From Enterobacterales bacterium CwR94 (GTDB lineage: Bacteria; Pseudomonadota; Gammaproteobacteria; Enterobacterales; Enterobacteriaceae): a stretch of 64,000 nucleotides of DNA. Below the pieces are notes generated by a model. The model did no database searches. It worked only from the letters and a program-made list of their open reading frames with translations, and was not told the origin of the DNA. The stretch spans positions 354,382 to 418,381 of the forward strand of contig KZ478061.1 of NCBI GenBank assembly GCA_002837195.1. The letters run 5' to 3'. Positions 22,271 through 34,283 of this stretch are shown here, piece by piece. Made by a program: the position numbers and the translations under genes. Numbering within the stretch: the first letter of the stretch is position 1; each line of letters opens with the position of its first letter.

Positions 22271-23473
22271 ATGTCGAGTAAGTTAGTACTGGTTCTGAAC
22301 TGCGGGAGCTCCTCCCTCAAGTTTGCCATCCTTGATCCAGCCAATGGTGATGAATTCCTTTCCGGTCTGGCTGAATGCTTCCATTTACCGGAAGCGCGTA
22401 TCAAGTGGAAACTGGACGGCGCAAAACATGAAGCGGCTCTCGGCGCGGGCGCAGCTCACAGTGAAGCGCTTAACTTCATTGTTACTGACATTCTGGCACA
22501 AAAACCAGCGCTCTCTGCACAAATTGCTGCAATAGGTCATCGCATTGTTCACGGTGGTGAAAAATTCACCCAGTCCGCCATCATCGATCAGGATGTGCTG
22601 CAAGGCATCAAAGATTCCGCCTCTTTTGCACCGCTGCATAACCCTGCACATCTGATTGGTATTGATGAAGCCTTTAAAAACTTCCCGCACCTGGCTGATA
22701 AGAATGTGGCGGTTTTTGACACGGCATTCCATCAGACGATGCCGGAATCGTCCTATCTGTATGCCCTGCCGTACAAATTGTACAGCGAGCATGGCATCCG
22801 TCGTTATGGCGCACACGGCACCAGCCACTACTATGTGTCCCGTGAAGCCGCCAAAGTGCTGAACAAGCCTGTTGATACCCTGAATGTGATCACCTGTCAC
22901 CTGGGCAACGGCGGTTCCGTTACGGCGATCCGTAACGGTGAGTGTGTCGATACCTCAATGGGTCTGACGCCGCTGGAAGGTTTGGTGATGGGCACACGCA
23001 GTGGCGATATCGACCCGGCTATCATCTTCCATCTGCACGATGCGCTGGGCATGAGCGTTGATGCTATCAACAAGCTGCTGACCAAAGAGTCAGGTCTGCT
23101 GGGTCTGACGGAAGTCACCAGCGACTGCCGCTATGTTGAAGATAACTACGCCAGTAAAGAAGACGCCAAACGCGCCATGGATGTGTTCTGCCACCGCCTG
23201 GCAAAATACATCGGTAGCTACAGTGCCTTGATGGAAGGCCGTCTGGATGCGGTTATCTTCACCGGCGGTATCGGTGAGAACTCAGCGCTGGTGCGTGAAA
23301 ACACCCTGAAGCAACTGGGTCTGCTGAATATCGAAATGGATGCCGAGCGCAACCTGGCAGCCCGCTTCGGTAAAGCCGGTGCCATTAATAAAGAAGGCAC
23401 CCGCCCGGTACTGGTTATCCCAACCAACGAAGAGTTGGTCATCGCTGAAGATGCGGCGCGCTTAACCGCCTAA
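22271..23473 (+). CDS. ackA: Acetate kinase
   Basis: 400-residue ASKHA-fold kinase that makes ATP and acetate from acetyl phosphate. Motifs: [12 protein letters not shown] at the N-terminus, [25 protein letters not shown] (catalytic region) and [14 protein letters not shown]. Same length as E. coli. It pairs with pta downstream to convert acetyl-CoA to acetate, so the two genes form one pathway unit. Confidence 0.98.
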   Translation: MSSKLVLVLNCGSSSLKFAILDPANGDEFLSGLAECFHLPEARIKWKLDGAKHEAALGAGAAHSEALNFIVTDILAQKPALSAQIAAIGHRIVHGGEKFTQSAIIDQDVLQGIKDSASFAPLHNPAHLIGIDEAFKNFPHLADKNVAVFDTAFHQTMPESSYLYALPYKLYSEHGIRRYGAHGTSHYYVSREAAKVLNKPVDTLNVITCHLGNGGSVTAIRNGECVDTSMGLTPLEGLVMGTRSGDIDPAIIFHLHDALGMSVDAINKLLTKESGLLGLTEVTSDCRYVEDNYASKEDAKRAMDVFCHRLAKYIGSYSALMEGRLDAVIFTGGIGENSALVRENTLKQLGLLNIEMDAERNLAARFGKAGAINKEGTRPVLVIPTNEELVIAEDAARLTA

Positions 23474-23482
23474 TCATCCCCG

Positions 23483-23512
23483 CCGCCAGCCCACGCTGGC
23501 GGTGCTGTTTTT
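23483..23512 (+). terminator. Terminator-like hairpin between ackA and pta
   Basis: Perfect 8-base-pair stem CCGCCAGC (23483-23490) and GCTGGCGG (23495-23502), loop CCAC, followed by TGCTG and five T. It resembles an intrinsic terminator placed within the ackA-pta operon, so it may reduce pta transcription relative to ackA or stabilise ackA mRNA. Confidence 0.6.
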
Positions 23513-23554
23513 AGCACGTGGGCAGCGTTTGCCCTTAACCTGAGAGGTTACATC

Positions 23555-25699
23555 GTGTCACGTACCATTATGCTTATTCCTACCGGCACCAGCGTTGGCT
23601 TAACCAGCGTTAGCCTCGGTGTGATCCGCGCTATGGAGCGCAAAGGCGTTCGTCTGAGCGTGTTCAAACCTATCGCCCAGCCTCGTGCCGGCGGTGACGC
23701 GCCCGATCAAACCACCACCATTATTCGTCGCAACTCGGGCATCCCTGCTGCCGAGCCCTTGCAGATGACCCGCGTTGAATCGCTGCTGGGTTCTAATCAG
23801 CAAGATGTGCTGATGGAAGAGATCATCGCCAATTACCACGCCACGGCACAAGATGCTGAAGTGGTACTGGTCGAAGGCCTGGTGCCCACCCGCAAACACC
23901 AGTTTGCCTCGGCATTGAACTACGAGATTGCCAAGACGCTGAACGCGGAAATCGTGTTTGTTATGTCGCTGGGTAATGACTCCCCTGCGCAGTTGAAAGA
24001 GCGTATTGAGCTGGCGCGCAGCAGCTTCGGTGGCAGCAAAAACAAAAATATCACCGGCGTTATCATTAACAAATTGAACGCCCCGGTGGACGATCAGGGC
24101 CGTACACGTCCTGACCTGTCAGAAATTTTTGATGACTCCACCAAAGCCAGCATTGCTAACGTCGATCCTAAGCAGTTGTTCGCCAACAGCCCGTTACCCG
24201 TACTGGGTTGCGTGCCGTGGAGCTTTGATCTGATTGCGACCCGCGCCATTGATATGTGCCGTCATTTGAATGCCAGCATTGTCAATGAAGGTGATATTGC
24301 CACGCGCCGCGTCAAATCCGTGACCTTCTGTGCCCGCAGTCTGCCGCACATGCTGGAGCATTTCCGCCCTGGCTCATTGCTGGTGACCTCAGCCGACCGT
24401 CCTGATGTGTTGGTCTCCGCCTGTCTGGCAGCCATGAACGGGATTGAGATTGGCGCTATTTTGCTGACCGGGGGTTATGAAATCGATCCGCCGATTCAGA
24501 AACTGTGCGACCGCGCGTTCCAAACGGGCCTGCCGGTATTTATGGTGAAAACCAACACCTGGCAGACCTCGCTCAGCCTGCAAAGTTTTAACCTGGAAGT
24601 GCCTACCGACGATATCCAACGTATTGAGAAAGTGCAGGAATATGTGGCCAGCCACATTGATGCTGACTGGATTGAATCGCTGACCGCCACCTCCGAGCGT
24701 AGCCGTCGCCTGTCGCCACCGGCATTCCGCTATCAGTTAACCGAGTTGGCACGCCAGGCGCGCAAACGCATTGTGCTGCCAGAAGGTGATGAGCCGCGCA
24801 CTGTGAAAGCCGCTGCGATTTGTGCTGAACGCGGCATTGCCACCTGTGTCCTGCTGGGTAACCCAGAAGAAATTCAACGCGTTGCCGCCGCGCAAGGCGT
24901 TGAGCTGGGTGCTGGCGTCGAGATTATCGATCCGGTTGTGGTACGTAATAACTACGTGCCGCGCTTGGTCGAAATGCGTAAAAGCAAAGGCATGACAGAA
25001 GTGGTGGCGCAAGAGCAACTGGAAGACAACGTGGTGCTGGGCACCATGATGTTGGAAAGAAACGAAGTCGATGGCCTGGTTTCCGGTGCCGTTCACACCA
25101 CGGCGAACACCATTCGTCCACCGCTGCAGTTGATCAAAACTGCGCCGGGTAGCTCACTGGTCTCCTCGGTGTTCTTTATGCTGCTGCCTGAACAGGTACT
25201 GGTGTATGGCGACTGTGCGATTAACCCCGATCCGACCTCAGAGCAACTGGCCGAAATCGCCATTCAATCTGCGGATTCTGCTGCCGCGTTTGGCATTGAG
25301 CCACGCGTTGCGATGATCTCTTACTCTACGGGTAACTCCGGCGCCGGCAGTGACGTTGAGAAAGTGCGTGAAGCCACACGTATCGCACAGGAAAAACGTC
25401 CGGACCTGGTCATCGACGGCCCCTTGCAGTACGACGCAGCGATCATGGAAGACGTGGCGAAGTCAAAAGCGCCGAACTCGGCCGTTGCCGGTCGTGCTAC
25501 CGTGTTTATCTTCCCGGATTTGAACACCGGTAACACCACCTATAAAGCGGTACAACGTTCCGCCGATCTGATCTCTATCGGCCCGATGCTGCAAGGCATG
25601 CGCAAGCCAGTAAACGACTTGTCGCGCGGTGCATTGGTTGACGATATCGTCTACACCATTGCTCTGACGGCGATTCAGTCAAAGCAGGCTGAAGGCTAA
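23555..25699 (+). CDS. pta: Phosphate acetyltransferase
   Basis: 714-residue enzyme converting acetyl-CoA and phosphate to acetyl phosphate. Three parts as in E. coli: an N-terminal P-loop-like domain (about 1-230), a DRTGG domain (about 235-345, with [10 protein letters not shown]), and the catalytic PTA domain (about 390-710, with [14 protein letters not shown] and [20 protein letters not shown]). Begins with GTG at 23555, the same start-codon type as I recall for E. coli pta. Follows ackA after an 81-base gap. Confidence 0.98.
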   Translation: MSRTIMLIPTGTSVGLTSVSLGVIRAMERKGVRLSVFKPIAQPRAGGDAPDQTTTIIRRNSGIPAAEPLQMTRVESLLGSNQQDVLMEEIIANYHATAQDAEVVLVEGLVPTRKHQFASALNYEIAKTLNAEIVFVMSLGNDSPAQLKERIELARSSFGGSKNKNITGVIINKLNAPVDDQGRTRPDLSEIFDDSTKASIANVDPKQLFANSPLPVLGCVPWSFDLIATRAIDMCRHLNASIVNEGDIATRRVKSVTFCARSLPHMLEHFRPGSLLVTSADRPDVLVSACLAAMNGIEIGAILLTGGYEIDPPIQKLCDRAFQTGLPVFMVKTNTWQTSLSLQSFNLEVPTDDIQRIEKVQEYVASHIDADWIESLTATSERSRRLSPPAFRYQLTELARQARKRIVLPEGDEPRTVKAAAICAERGIATCVLLGNPEEIQRVAAAQGVELGAGVEIIDPVVVRNNYVPRLVEMRKSKGMTEVVAQEQLEDNVVLGTMMLERNEVDGLVSGAVHTTANTIRPPLQLIKTAPGSSLVSSVFFMLLPEQVLVYGDCAINPDPTSEQLAEIAIQSADSAAAFGIEPRVAMISYSTGNSGAGSDVEKVREATRIAQEKRPDLVIDGPLQYDAAIMEDVAKSKAPNSAVAGRATVFIFPDLNTGNTTYKAVQRSADLISIGPMLQGMRKPVNDLSRGALVDDIVYTIALTAIQSKQAEG

Positions 25700-25717
25700 C
25701 AGACAGTAAAACGACTC

Positions 25718-25741
25718 ACGGGGCTACGGCCCCGTTTTTTA
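25718..25741 (+). terminator. Terminator of ackA-pta
   Basis: Stem ACGGGGC (25718-25724) and GCCCCGT (25729-25735), loop TACG, then six T. It separates pta from the convergent yehW. Confidence 0.9.
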
Positions 25742-25757
25742 TTGCCCGTCTTCAACA

Positions 25758-26483
25758 TTACGCGGTCTGCAATCGCTGCAACACACGCTCAAAAAGCCGG
25801 TCGGTGATGATTGCCAGCAGCGCCACCAGCATAGCGCCCTGTATCACATACGCCGTGTTAAACCCGCTCAGCCCAATGATCACCGGCGAGCCCAACGTTT
25901 TTGCTCCCACCGTTGAGGCAATCGCGGCGGTGCCGATATTAATGATTACCGAGGTACGGATCCCGGCCAGAATCACCGGAGCCGCCAGCGGCAATTCCAC
26001 TTTCAGCAAGCGTTGTAACGGGCTCATCCCCGCGCCTTCGGCTATTTCCCTTACGCTGGCAGGCACCCGTTCAATGCCTGCCAACGTGCCTTGCAGAATC
26101 GGCAAGATGCCATATAACAACAAGGCAATAATGGCCGGTTGTGCGCCAAATCCCATGACGGGCACGGCAATCGCCAGCACCGCGACAGGCGGAAAGGTTT
26201 GTCCGGCTGCCACCAGCGTTTCCACCAGTGAACGAAACGCATGGCCCGCACGACGGGTGACCAGGATCCCAGCCCCCACCCCAATCAACACAGCCAGCAG
26301 ACTGGAGATGCCCACCAGCGAGACATGCGACCACGCCAGTTGGATAAAACTGTCTTGCTGATACAACGGGCGCTCTAACTGCGGGAACAGCGAAGCAAAC
26401 AGAGCTCCACTGTACGGTAGCCACACCAGCAGTGCGATAAACAGGGCAATCAGCCACAGTAACGGGTCACGCAGGACGCTCAT
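25758..26483 (-). CDS. yehW: ABC transporter permease YehW (compatible-solute importer)
   Basis: 241-residue inner-membrane permease of the OpuB/YehW type with about six membrane segments. The EAA-like loop reads [22 protein letters not shown]. With yehX, yehY and osmF it forms one importer; the E. coli YehZYXW system is a low-affinity glycine-betaine uptake system. Its start overlaps the yehX stop by four bases (ATGA). Confidence 0.93.
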   Translation of the reverse strand: MSVLRDPLLWLIALFIALLVWLPYSGALFASLFPQLERPLYQQDSFIQLAWSHVSLVGISSLLAVLIGVGAGILVTRRAGHAFRSLVETLVAAGQTFPPVAVLAIAVPVMGFGAQPAIIALLLYGILPILQGTLAGIERVPASVREIAEGAGMSPLQRLLKVELPLAAPVILAGIRTSVIINIGTAAIASTVGAKTLGSPVIIGLSGFNTAYVIQGAMLVALLAIITDRLFERVLQRLQTA

Positions 26484-27415
26484 TGGGGCTCCTTGCCGCG
26501 CAACAGGTCATTGAACCACAGCACACCCAGCGGTTGCTGTTGGTTATCCACCACTGGCAGGCTCTCCTGCTGACGCGAAATAAATTGTGATAACGCTTCA
26601 CGCAGGTTCATGCTGGCCGCAATCGGCTCGCCGTCCGTCCACTCGCCCTGGCGTGCGAGATCGCCCACCTGCCCAAGTGACAACAGCCTGACGCCCAGTT
26701 CGGCGCGCCCAAAAAAATCGCGAACGAAATCGGAGGCCGGTTGCGTGAGCAACTGCCAGGGCGTGCCCTGCTGTACAATGCGCCCTTCATCCATCAGTAC
26801 CAGTTTATCGGCCAGAAACAGCGCTTCGTCGATATCGTGCGTCACCAACACAATGGTACGCCCCGAAAGCTGATGGATGCGCGCCACTTCCTGTTGCAGC
26901 GTGGCACGAGTGACCGGATCGAGGGCACCAAAGGGTTCATCCATCAACAACACCTCGGGATCGGCCGCCAGCGCACGCGCCACGCCGATGCGTTGCTGCT
27001 GGCCGCCCGACAGTTGATGCGGGCGTCGTTGGCGAAAACTGTCATCTAATCCCAGCAGTATTAAAAGCTCGCTGACGCGCGCGCTGATTTTTTCCCGCGA
27101 CCAGCCCAGTAGCGCAGGCACGGTGGCAATATTCTTCTCCACCGTCCAGTGAGGAAACAAACCGATGCTTTGGATGGCATACCCCATACGACGACGTAAC
27201 GCGCGCGCATCAATACGGCGGATCTCTTCGCCGCCAAAGGTAATACGGCCTTCATCATGCTCCACCAGCCGATTAATCATTTTCAGGGTGGTGGATTTTC
27301 CCGACCCCGACGTACCGATCAGCACCGTCAGTTCGCCCTTTTCAATGTGTAGTGAGACGTCGCTCACGGCCGCACGTCCCTGATAATATTTTGTCACTTT
27401 ATCGAACTGGATCAT
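26480..27415 (-). CDS. yehX: ABC transporter ATP-binding protein YehX
   Basis: 311-residue ATPase of the solute importer. Walker [10 protein letters not shown], signature [16 protein letters not shown], Walker [12 protein letters not shown] and H-loop VTHDIDEAL are intact; a C-terminal regulatory CBS-like region (about 255-311) ends in [13 protein letters not shown] chose ATG 27415 ([11 protein letters not shown]) over a start seven codons upstream, because it gives the four-base ATGA overlap with yehY and the family N-terminus. Confidence 0.94.
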   Translation of the reverse strand: MIQFDKVTKYYQGRAAVSDVSLHIEKGELTVLIGTSGSGKSTTLKMINRLVEHDEGRITFGGEEIRRIDARALRRRMGYAIQSIGLFPHWTVEKNIATVPALLGWSREKISARVSELLILLGLDDSFRQRRPHQLSGGQQQRIGVARALAADPEVLLMDEPFGALDPVTRATLQQEVARIHQLSGRTIVLVTHDIDEALFLADKLVLMDEGRIVQQGTPWQLLTQPASDFVRDFFGRAELGVRLLSLGQVGDLARQGEWTDGEPIAASMNLREALSQFISRQQESLPVVDNQQQPLGVLWFNDLLRGKEPQ

Positions 27416-28578
27416 CCGCGACCTCGCGTTACCCATGAGAGAAGGATCTTAAACAGGCCATCGATCATGACCGCCAGGGCGATAACCGGAATCACCCCCA
27501 GCAACACCAGCTCGGTGGCGCTGCTGAGCAAGCCCTGAAAGATAATACTGCCAAAACCACCGGCTCCGATCAGGGCTGCGATCACCGCCATCCCGACGGT
27601 TTGCACCGCGACAACCCGCAGGCCGCTGATCAGCAGTGGCAATGCCAGGGGCACTTCGACCTGCCAGAAAATTTGCGCTCGCCCCATGCCCATCCCGCGC
27701 GCCGTTTCAAGGACATCGGCGGGGACCTGTTGCAATCCCGTGACCACACTCCTGACCAGCGGCAACAAGGCGTACAGCACCAGGGCAATCAGGGCAGGCG
27801 CCACGCCAGTCCCGCTGATGCCCCAGCGTCCCAGCCACGGCAGCGCCGACACCAATGCCGCCAGAGGCGCAATCAACAGGCCAAACAGCGCCACCGAAGG
27901 CACCGTTTGAATGATATTCAGGACCGAGAAGACGCCAGACTGACGCGAGGCATGCCGATAACACCACACGCCGAGCGGAACGCCGATCAGCAATGCCGGC
28001 AGCAGCGTACCGATCAGTAAGAAGAGGTGGCGTAACAGGGCGGCATCGAAAACATCACGCCGATTGGCATACTCTTTCAGCAAGGCGACCTGGTCGAGCT
28101 GGCCGCTGACTAACAGCACGATAACCGGCAACCACAGCAGCACATTGAACACTAAGCGCCACAGAACGCTACGTGTGAGCCGGGAGACGGCCTCAGCGGC
28201 CATCAGCAGGCACAGCGCCAACACACACCACAAACCACTGCCAAAGCTCGTCCGGGCCAATGGCGTCCCTTCCACCGCCAACCGCGCGGCCTCACGTCCA
28301 CTGAGCAGTAACGTCAGCGTGATGAGCAATCCACACAGGCCAATCATGGTTATCAGCGTGCTGGTGCGAGCTGGTCGCAGCGAGAGTAGCAACAGCCCAA
28401 GGAGGGGAATCAGCGCCCACAGCCAGTCAATACCGGTCAGTAACGAGCTCAGACGCTGAGGCTCGCCGGAAACCAGACGATTAGGCGCATAATTGAGAAA
28501 CGGCAGCCACAGCGCTGCCATCAGCAAAGCAACCCACAGCGTCAAGGCGACGCTTTGGGGACGTAGGTGAGAGACCAT
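27412..28578 (-). CDS. yehY: ABC transporter permease YehY
   Basis: 388-residue permease of the solute importer. The N-terminal half adds several membrane segments not found in YehW; the C-terminal half is the transport domain with the loop ETARGMGMGRAQIFWQVEVPLA. E. coli YehY is 385 residues. Starts six bases after osmF and overlaps yehX by four bases. Confidence 0.93.
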   Translation of the reverse strand: MVSHLRPQSVALTLWVALLMAALWLPFLNYAPNRLVSGEPQRLSSLLTGIDWLWALIPLLGLLLLSLRPARTSTLITMIGLCGLLITLTLLLSGREAARLAVEGTPLARTSFGSGLWCVLALCLLMAAEAVSRLTRSVLWRLVFNVLLWLPVIVLLVSGQLDQVALLKEYANRRDVFDAALLRHLFLLIGTLLPALLIGVPLGVWCYRHASRQSGVFSVLNIIQTVPSVALFGLLIAPLAALVSALPWLGRWGISGTGVAPALIALVLYALLPLVRSVVTGLQQVPADVLETARGMGMGRAQIFWQVEVPLALPLLISGLRVVAVQTVGMAVIAALIGAGGFGSIIFQGLLSSATELVLLGVIPVIALAVMIDGLFKILLSWVTRGRG

Positions 28579-28584
28579 CAGGAG

Positions 28585-29505
28585 TTACAGCAACTTTTTC
28601 TGCTGTAAATAGTCACTGGCGACCGTTTTCGCATCTTGCCCTTCCACGGCAATTTTCGCGTTCAATTCCTGCAAGGTTTTCTCATCCAGCGATGCAAACA
28701 CCGGTTTCAGCCACGCATCAAGTTGTGGATAGGCTTTGAGTACCGATTCGCGCACCACCGGGGCTGGCGCATAAATCGGCTGTACGCCTTTCGGATCGCT
28801 CAACGTTTGCAGCCCGAGAGCCGCCACCGGCCCGTCTGTGCCGTAGGCCATTGCAGCATTGACCCCAGACGTTTGTTGGGCGGCGGCCTTAATGGTCACC
28901 GCCGTATCGCCCCCGGCCAGTGACAGCAGTTGTCCCTGCTCCAGTTTGAAGCCATAGGCACTTTGGAAGGCAGGCAGCGCATCGGAGCGCTCAATGAATT
29001 CCGCCGAAGCGGCCAGTTTGAATTCACCGCCCTCTTTCAGATAGCGGCTGAGATCGTCCAGGCTTTGCAGTTTTCCCTTCTCGGCCAGGTCTTTGCGTAC
29101 GGCAATGGTCCAGGTATTGTTGGCGGGCGCAGGCGTTAGCCAAATCAGGTGATTTTTCTCCGCGTCCCACTTTTTCACTTTTTCATAGCCCGCAGTAGCA
29201 TTCTTCCAGGCGGCGTCTTTTTCGTCGTTAAAGAAAAAGGCCCCGTTACCGGTATATTCCGGATAAATATCCAGCTCGCCCGCCGTGATAGCCCCGCGCA
29301 CGACCTGGGTTGTGCCAAGCTGCACTTTATTGACGGTTTTTACGCCGTGCTTATCCAACACCTGCAAAATAATATTGCCCAGCAGGGAGCCTTCCGTGTC
29401 GATTTTCGAACCGACACGAATCGGTTCGGCTGCCATTGCCGCTGCGCTAACGCTCAATAATGTGCTGACGAGCACTGCCCGCGCGAATCCTGTTTTCAGA
29501 GCCAT
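28585..29505 (-). CDS. osmF: Periplasmic solute-binding protein OsmF (YehZ)
   Basis: 306-residue OpuAC-type binding protein with a Sec signal peptide (hydrophobic core about residues 9-24, cleavage after AMA). The mature part shows the family pattern VGSKIDTEGSLLGN and DIYPEYTGNGAFFF. It is the first gene of the osmF-yehYXW operon, so the binding protein should be made in excess. An AAGGAA ribosome site and a sigma-S-like -10 lie upstream. In E. coli this operon is at a different locus. Confidence 0.94.
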   Translation of the reverse strand: MALKTGFARAVLVSTLLSVSAAAMAAEPIRVGSKIDTEGSLLGNIILQVLDKHGVKTVNKVQLGTTQVVRGAITAGELDIYPEYTGNGAFFFNDEKDAAWKNATAGYEKVKKWDAEKNHLIWLTPAPANNTWTIAVRKDLAEKGKLQSLDDLSRYLKEGGEFKLAASAEFIERSDALPAFQSAYGFKLEQGQLLSLAGGDTAVTIKAAAQQTSGVNAAMAYGTDGPVAALGLQTLSDPKGVQPIYAPAPVVRESVLKAYPQLDAWLKPVFASLDEKTLQELNAKIAVEGQDAKTVASDYLQQKKLL

Positions 29506-29533
29506 GTTGACTATTCCTTGGTGTTGAAGAATT

Positions 29534-29544
29534 TTCAGCGTAGC
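29534..29544 (-). promoter_or_regulatory. Sigma-S-like extended -10 of osmF
   Basis: Minus strand reads GCTACGCTGAA, which differs at one position from the sigma-S -10 pattern KCTAYRCTTAA. It lies 29 bases upstream of the osmF ATG, giving a leader of about 20 bases. E. coli osmF is known to depend on RpoS, which supports the reading. Confidence 0.6.
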
Positions 29545-29603
29545 CCAATATCAGGAAAATGCGAATGAACAATAAGCGCTAATCATATGAGTATAAAGGA
29601 AAT

Positions 29604-29627
29604 AAAAAACGCACCCGAGAGTGCGTT
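29604..29627 (-). terminator. Terminator of yfcD
   Basis: AACGCAC (29608-29614) and GTGCGTT (29621-29627) form a 7-base-pair stem; on the minus strand a T run follows. It is 20 bases downstream of the yfcD stop. Confidence 0.85.
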
Positions 29628-29647
29628 TATGTAGCGGCATCAACGAT

Positions 29648-30193
29648 TTATTCGCCCATCGACCGGCTGGCTTCGCTGTTGTAGCGCGTCAGCCACAATG
29701 AGAGCGCTTTTAGTGAATCCGGGGTGAACTCATCACAACGCGCGGTCACTTCCTCTGGCGTCATCCAGTAAATATCGTCGACTTCTTCAGGCTGCATGAC
29801 AAACGGGCCATGCGAGACACAGCTAAACAGACCGCCCCAGACGCGGCAGTGTTCATCTTCAAAGTAGAACTGCCCATGCTCGGCAAAAGGGACCGCCGCC
29901 ACGCCCAGTTCCTCTTCGGCCTCCCGCAGTGCAGATTTCAGTAAATCTTCACCGCTCTGCACCACGCCGCCCGCGGTGGCATCCAGCTTGCCCGGTTGAA
30001 AATCTTTGGTTTCCGTACGACGCTGAACCAAAATTTTCCCCATGCCATCGTGCACCACGATATAGGTTGCGCGATGACGCAGACGCTGTGCACGCATTTG
30101 CGCACGCGAAGATTGAGCGACCACCTCGTTATCTTCCGAGACGATGTCTACCCATTCCTCTGCCGGCGTTGCAGCCTGACTCTGTTCACCCAT
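29648..30193 (-). CDS. yfcD: NUDIX hydrolase YfcD
   Basis: 181-residue NUDIX-fold hydrolase. The Nudix box is visible as [23 protein letters not shown] (the catalytic REAEEELG core). The N-terminal [12 protein letters not shown] and the [19 protein letters not shown] strand match E. coli YfcD. Substrate is not established. I chose ATG 30193, with AAAGG seven bases upstream. Confidence 0.94.
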   Translation of the reverse strand: MGEQSQAATPAEEWVDIVSEDNEVVAQSSRAQMRAQRLRHRATYIVVHDGMGKILVQRRTETKDFQPGKLDATAGGVVQSGEDLLKSALREAEEELGVAAVPFAEHGQFYFEDEHCRVWGGLFSCVSHGPFVMQPEEVDDIYWMTPEEVTARCDEFTPDSLKALSLWLTRYNSEASRSMGE

Positions 30194-30262
30194 GTTCAAA
30201 CCTTTGTCTTCGATTGTCTTCGCGCTGATTAAAATAATGACTTACTGGCCCGGACGCAATGC

Positions 30263-31981
<1,719 letters not shown>

Positions 31982-31986
31982 CCCGC

Positions 31987-32008
31987 TGCCCCTCGCCGCC
32001 GAGGGGCA
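31987..32008. terminator. Hairpin between convergent yfcH and hisP
   Basis: Perfect 9-base-pair repeat TGCCCCTCG / CGAGGGGCA with a four-base loop, in the 33-base gap between two stop codons. It lacks a long T run but is well placed to serve both strands. Confidence 0.6.
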
Positions 32009-32014
32009 CGTCAC

Positions 32015-32785
32015 TCACTTTAGCGCACCGGATAAAAACTGCTGCAAGCGTGGGCTCTTCGGCTGACCAAAGACCTCTGCCGGTGCGCCCTGTTCTTCAA
32101 TTTTGCCCTGATGCAGGAAAATCACGTGGTTGGAAACATGGCGTGCAAACTCCATTTCGTGCGTTACCACCACCATGGTTTTCCCCTCTTCAGCCAGCTT
32201 TTGCATAATGCGCAGCACTTCACTGACCAGTTCGGGATCCAGCGCCGAGGTCGGTTCATCAAACAACAGCACCTCTGGCTCCATTGCCAACGCGCGGGCA
32301 ATGGAAACACGCTGTTGTTGGCCCCCCGATAAATGCGCCGGGTATTTTGCCCGCGCACGCTCATCAATGCCCACTTTATCCAGATACTGAATCGCACGTG
32401 CTTTGGCATCGGCTTTGCTCAGCCCCAGCACCTGCACCGGGGCTTCCATGACGTTTTCCAACACCGTCATATGGCTCCACAGATTAAAGTGCTGAAACAC
32501 CATGCACAGCCGCGTGCGTAGCGCGCGCAATTGCTCAGCATCGGCCACTTTCAGTTGCCCATCGGTATCACGCACCAGACCAATCTCTTTGCCATTCACG
32601 GCAATGCTGCCTTCACTGGGTTTTTCCAGAAAATTGATACAGCGTAAAAAGGTGCTTTTTCCCGAACCGGATGAACCAATAATTGAAATCACATCCCCCG
32701 CTTTTGCCGTTAGCGAGACCCCTTTTAGCACTTCATGACCGCCATAGCGTTTGTGCAATTCCGTGACGTTTAGTTTTTCAGCCAT
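32015..32785 (-). CDS. hisP: Histidine/basic amino acid ABC transporter ATPase HisP
   Basis: 256-residue ATPase of the HisJQMP importer. Walker [10 protein letters not shown], signature [16 protein letters not shown], Walker [13 protein letters not shown] and VTHEMEFA are intact. I chose ATG 32785 ([15 protein letters not shown]), matching the family start. Last gene of the operon, seven bases after hisM. Confidence 0.96.
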   Translation of the reverse strand: MAEKLNVTELHKRYGGHEVLKGVSLTAKAGDVISIIGSSGSGKSTFLRCINFLEKPSEGSIAVNGKEIGLVRDTDGQLKVADAEQLRALRTRLCMVFQHFNLWSHMTVLENVMEAPVQVLGLSKADAKARAIQYLDKVGIDERARAKYPAHLSGGQQQRVSIARALAMEPEVLLFDEPTSALDPELVSEVLRIMQKLAEEGKTMVVVTHEMEFARHVSNHVIFLHQGKIEEQGAPAEVFGQPKSPRLQQFLSGALK

Positions 32786-32792
32786 ATGCGAC

Positions 32793-33509
32793 TCAATGCG
32801 ATGAAGAGGTATAAACATGCGCCATCCAACGCTTTTCCGCTTTACGGAACAGGCTGATCAACACATACGAAATAATTAAATAGATAACGGCGGCGATCCC
32901 AAAAGCGATAAACGGCTGATAGGTGGCCGAATTGATATCGCGCGCCACTTTGAGCACATCGGGTACCGTGGCGGTAAACGCCAGCGCCGTCGAGTGCAGC
33001 ATCAAAATCACCTCATTGCTGTAGGCCGGTAAGGCACTGCGCAGGGCCGAAGGCAAAATGATGCAGCGATATAACTTAAAGGTGGAGAAGCCATAGGCGC
33101 GCGCCGCTTCAATTTCACCGTGCGGCACACCGCGAATAGCACCGGCGAAAATTTCGGTGGTGTAGGCACAGGTGTTCAGCGTTAACGCCAGCAGCGTACA
33201 GTTCAGGCCGCTGCGGAAAAAGGCACTCAGCAACTCACTGCCCTTCACCACTTCCAGCGTGTAAAAACCCGAATAAAAAATCAGCAGTTGCACATACAGC
33301 GGCGTTCCGCGAAACACGTAGGTGAACAACCACACCGGAAAACGGATCGCTTTCAGCGGGGAGACGCGGGCAATCGACAACAACACCGCCAGACAACCGC
33401 CCAACACCACAGAGATAATCAGCAACCACAGCGTGATTGCCACGCCGGTAAAGCGGTAGCCGTCGCTGTAGAGCAGGGCTTGCCAGTACTCCTGTAGAAT
33501 ATCGATCAT
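32793..33509 (-). CDS. hisM: Histidine ABC transporter permease HisM
   Basis: 238-residue inner-membrane permease of the HisQMP2 complex, about five membrane segments, with the EAA-type loop [22 protein letters not shown]. Same length as E. coli HisM. ATG 33509 overlaps the hisQ stop by four bases (ATGA), which decides the start over a longer frame to 33557. Confidence 0.96.
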   Translation of the reverse strand: MIDILQEYWQALLYSDGYRFTGVAITLWLLIISVVLGGCLAVLLSIARVSPLKAIRFPVWLFTYVFRGTPLYVQLLIFYSGFYTLEVVKGSELLSAFFRSGLNCTLLALTLNTCAYTTEIFAGAIRGVPHGEIEAARAYGFSTFKLYRCIILPSALRSALPAYSNEVILMLHSTALAFTATVPDVLKVARDINSATYQPFIAFGIAAVIYLIISYVLISLFRKAEKRWMAHVYTSSSH

Positions 33510-34192
33510 AGCTCCGCCCTCTTCACACCTACTGAGTAACGACGCTCCAGCCACCACAGCACGCCATTGGAGAGCGTGGTAAACACCAGATAGATAATGC
33601 CCGCCACCACCGCAAACCAGAACGGCTGCCAGGTGCTTTTGCCCGCCAGTTGCGTGGCCTTCACCACGTCTTCCAGCCCCAGTAACGAAACCAGCGCCGT
33701 GGCTTTTAAAATAACCTGCCAGTTATTGCCGATGCCGGGTAAAGCAAAGCGCATCATGCCGGGAAACAAAATACGGCGGAACGTTTGGCTGCGCGTAAAC
33801 CCAAAGGCTGTTGCGGCCTCAATTTGCCCTTTCGGCACGGCCATATAGGCACCGCGAAAGGTTTCCGTGAAATAGGCACCGTAGATAAAACCCAGCGTAA
33901 TGATCCCCGCCACCATGGGGTTGATATCAAACTGGGCGAGCCCCAGGCCTTCGGTTACCTGGTTGAGCGCAATTTGCAGGCCATAGAAAATCAGCAGCAT
34001 CAGTACCAAATCCGGTACGCCGCGAATAAGGGTGGTATAGAGTCCAAAAACGCCCGCCAACAGGCGACGTGAAGAGAGTTTTGCGCTGGCCCCAATCAGG
34101 CCGATGACCACGGCTAACACCACTGAGCTGAGTGCCAGCTCAAGGGTAACCAGTGCCCCCTGGAAGATTACGGATGAAAAACCGTACAGCAT
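33506..34192 (-). CDS. hisQ: Histidine ABC transporter permease HisQ
   Basis: 228-residue permease, partner of HisM, with the loop QIEAATAFGFTRSQTFRRILFP. Full length. It follows hisJ after a 91-base gap that holds a strong hairpin, as known for this operon in Salmonella. Confidence 0.96.
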   Translation of the reverse strand: MLYGFSSVIFQGALVTLELALSSVVLAVVIGLIGASAKLSSRRLLAGVFGLYTTLIRGVPDLVLMLLIFYGLQIALNQVTEGLGLAQFDINPMVAGIITLGFIYGAYFTETFRGAYMAVPKGQIEAATAFGFTRSQTFRRILFPGMMRFALPGIGNNWQVILKATALVSLLGLEDVVKATQLAGKSTWQPFWFAVVAGIIYLVFTTLSNGVLWWLERRYSVGVKRAEL

Positions 34193-34223
34193 AGTCAGTT
34201 CCTGTCTTATCTTTCACATATGC

Positions 34224-34249
34224 TTTGCCCGCCGTTACCAGCGGGCAAA
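34224..34249 (-). other. Hairpin between hisJ and hisQ
   Basis: Perfect 9-base-pair repeat TTTGCCCGC / GCGGGCAAA with an 8-base loop. No T run on the minus strand. Such an element would leave a stable hisJ 3' end and favour excess binding protein over permease. Confidence 0.65.
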
Positions 34250-34283
34250 TGTGCGGATTCAGTTTCCCGCCGACAGGTGATGC

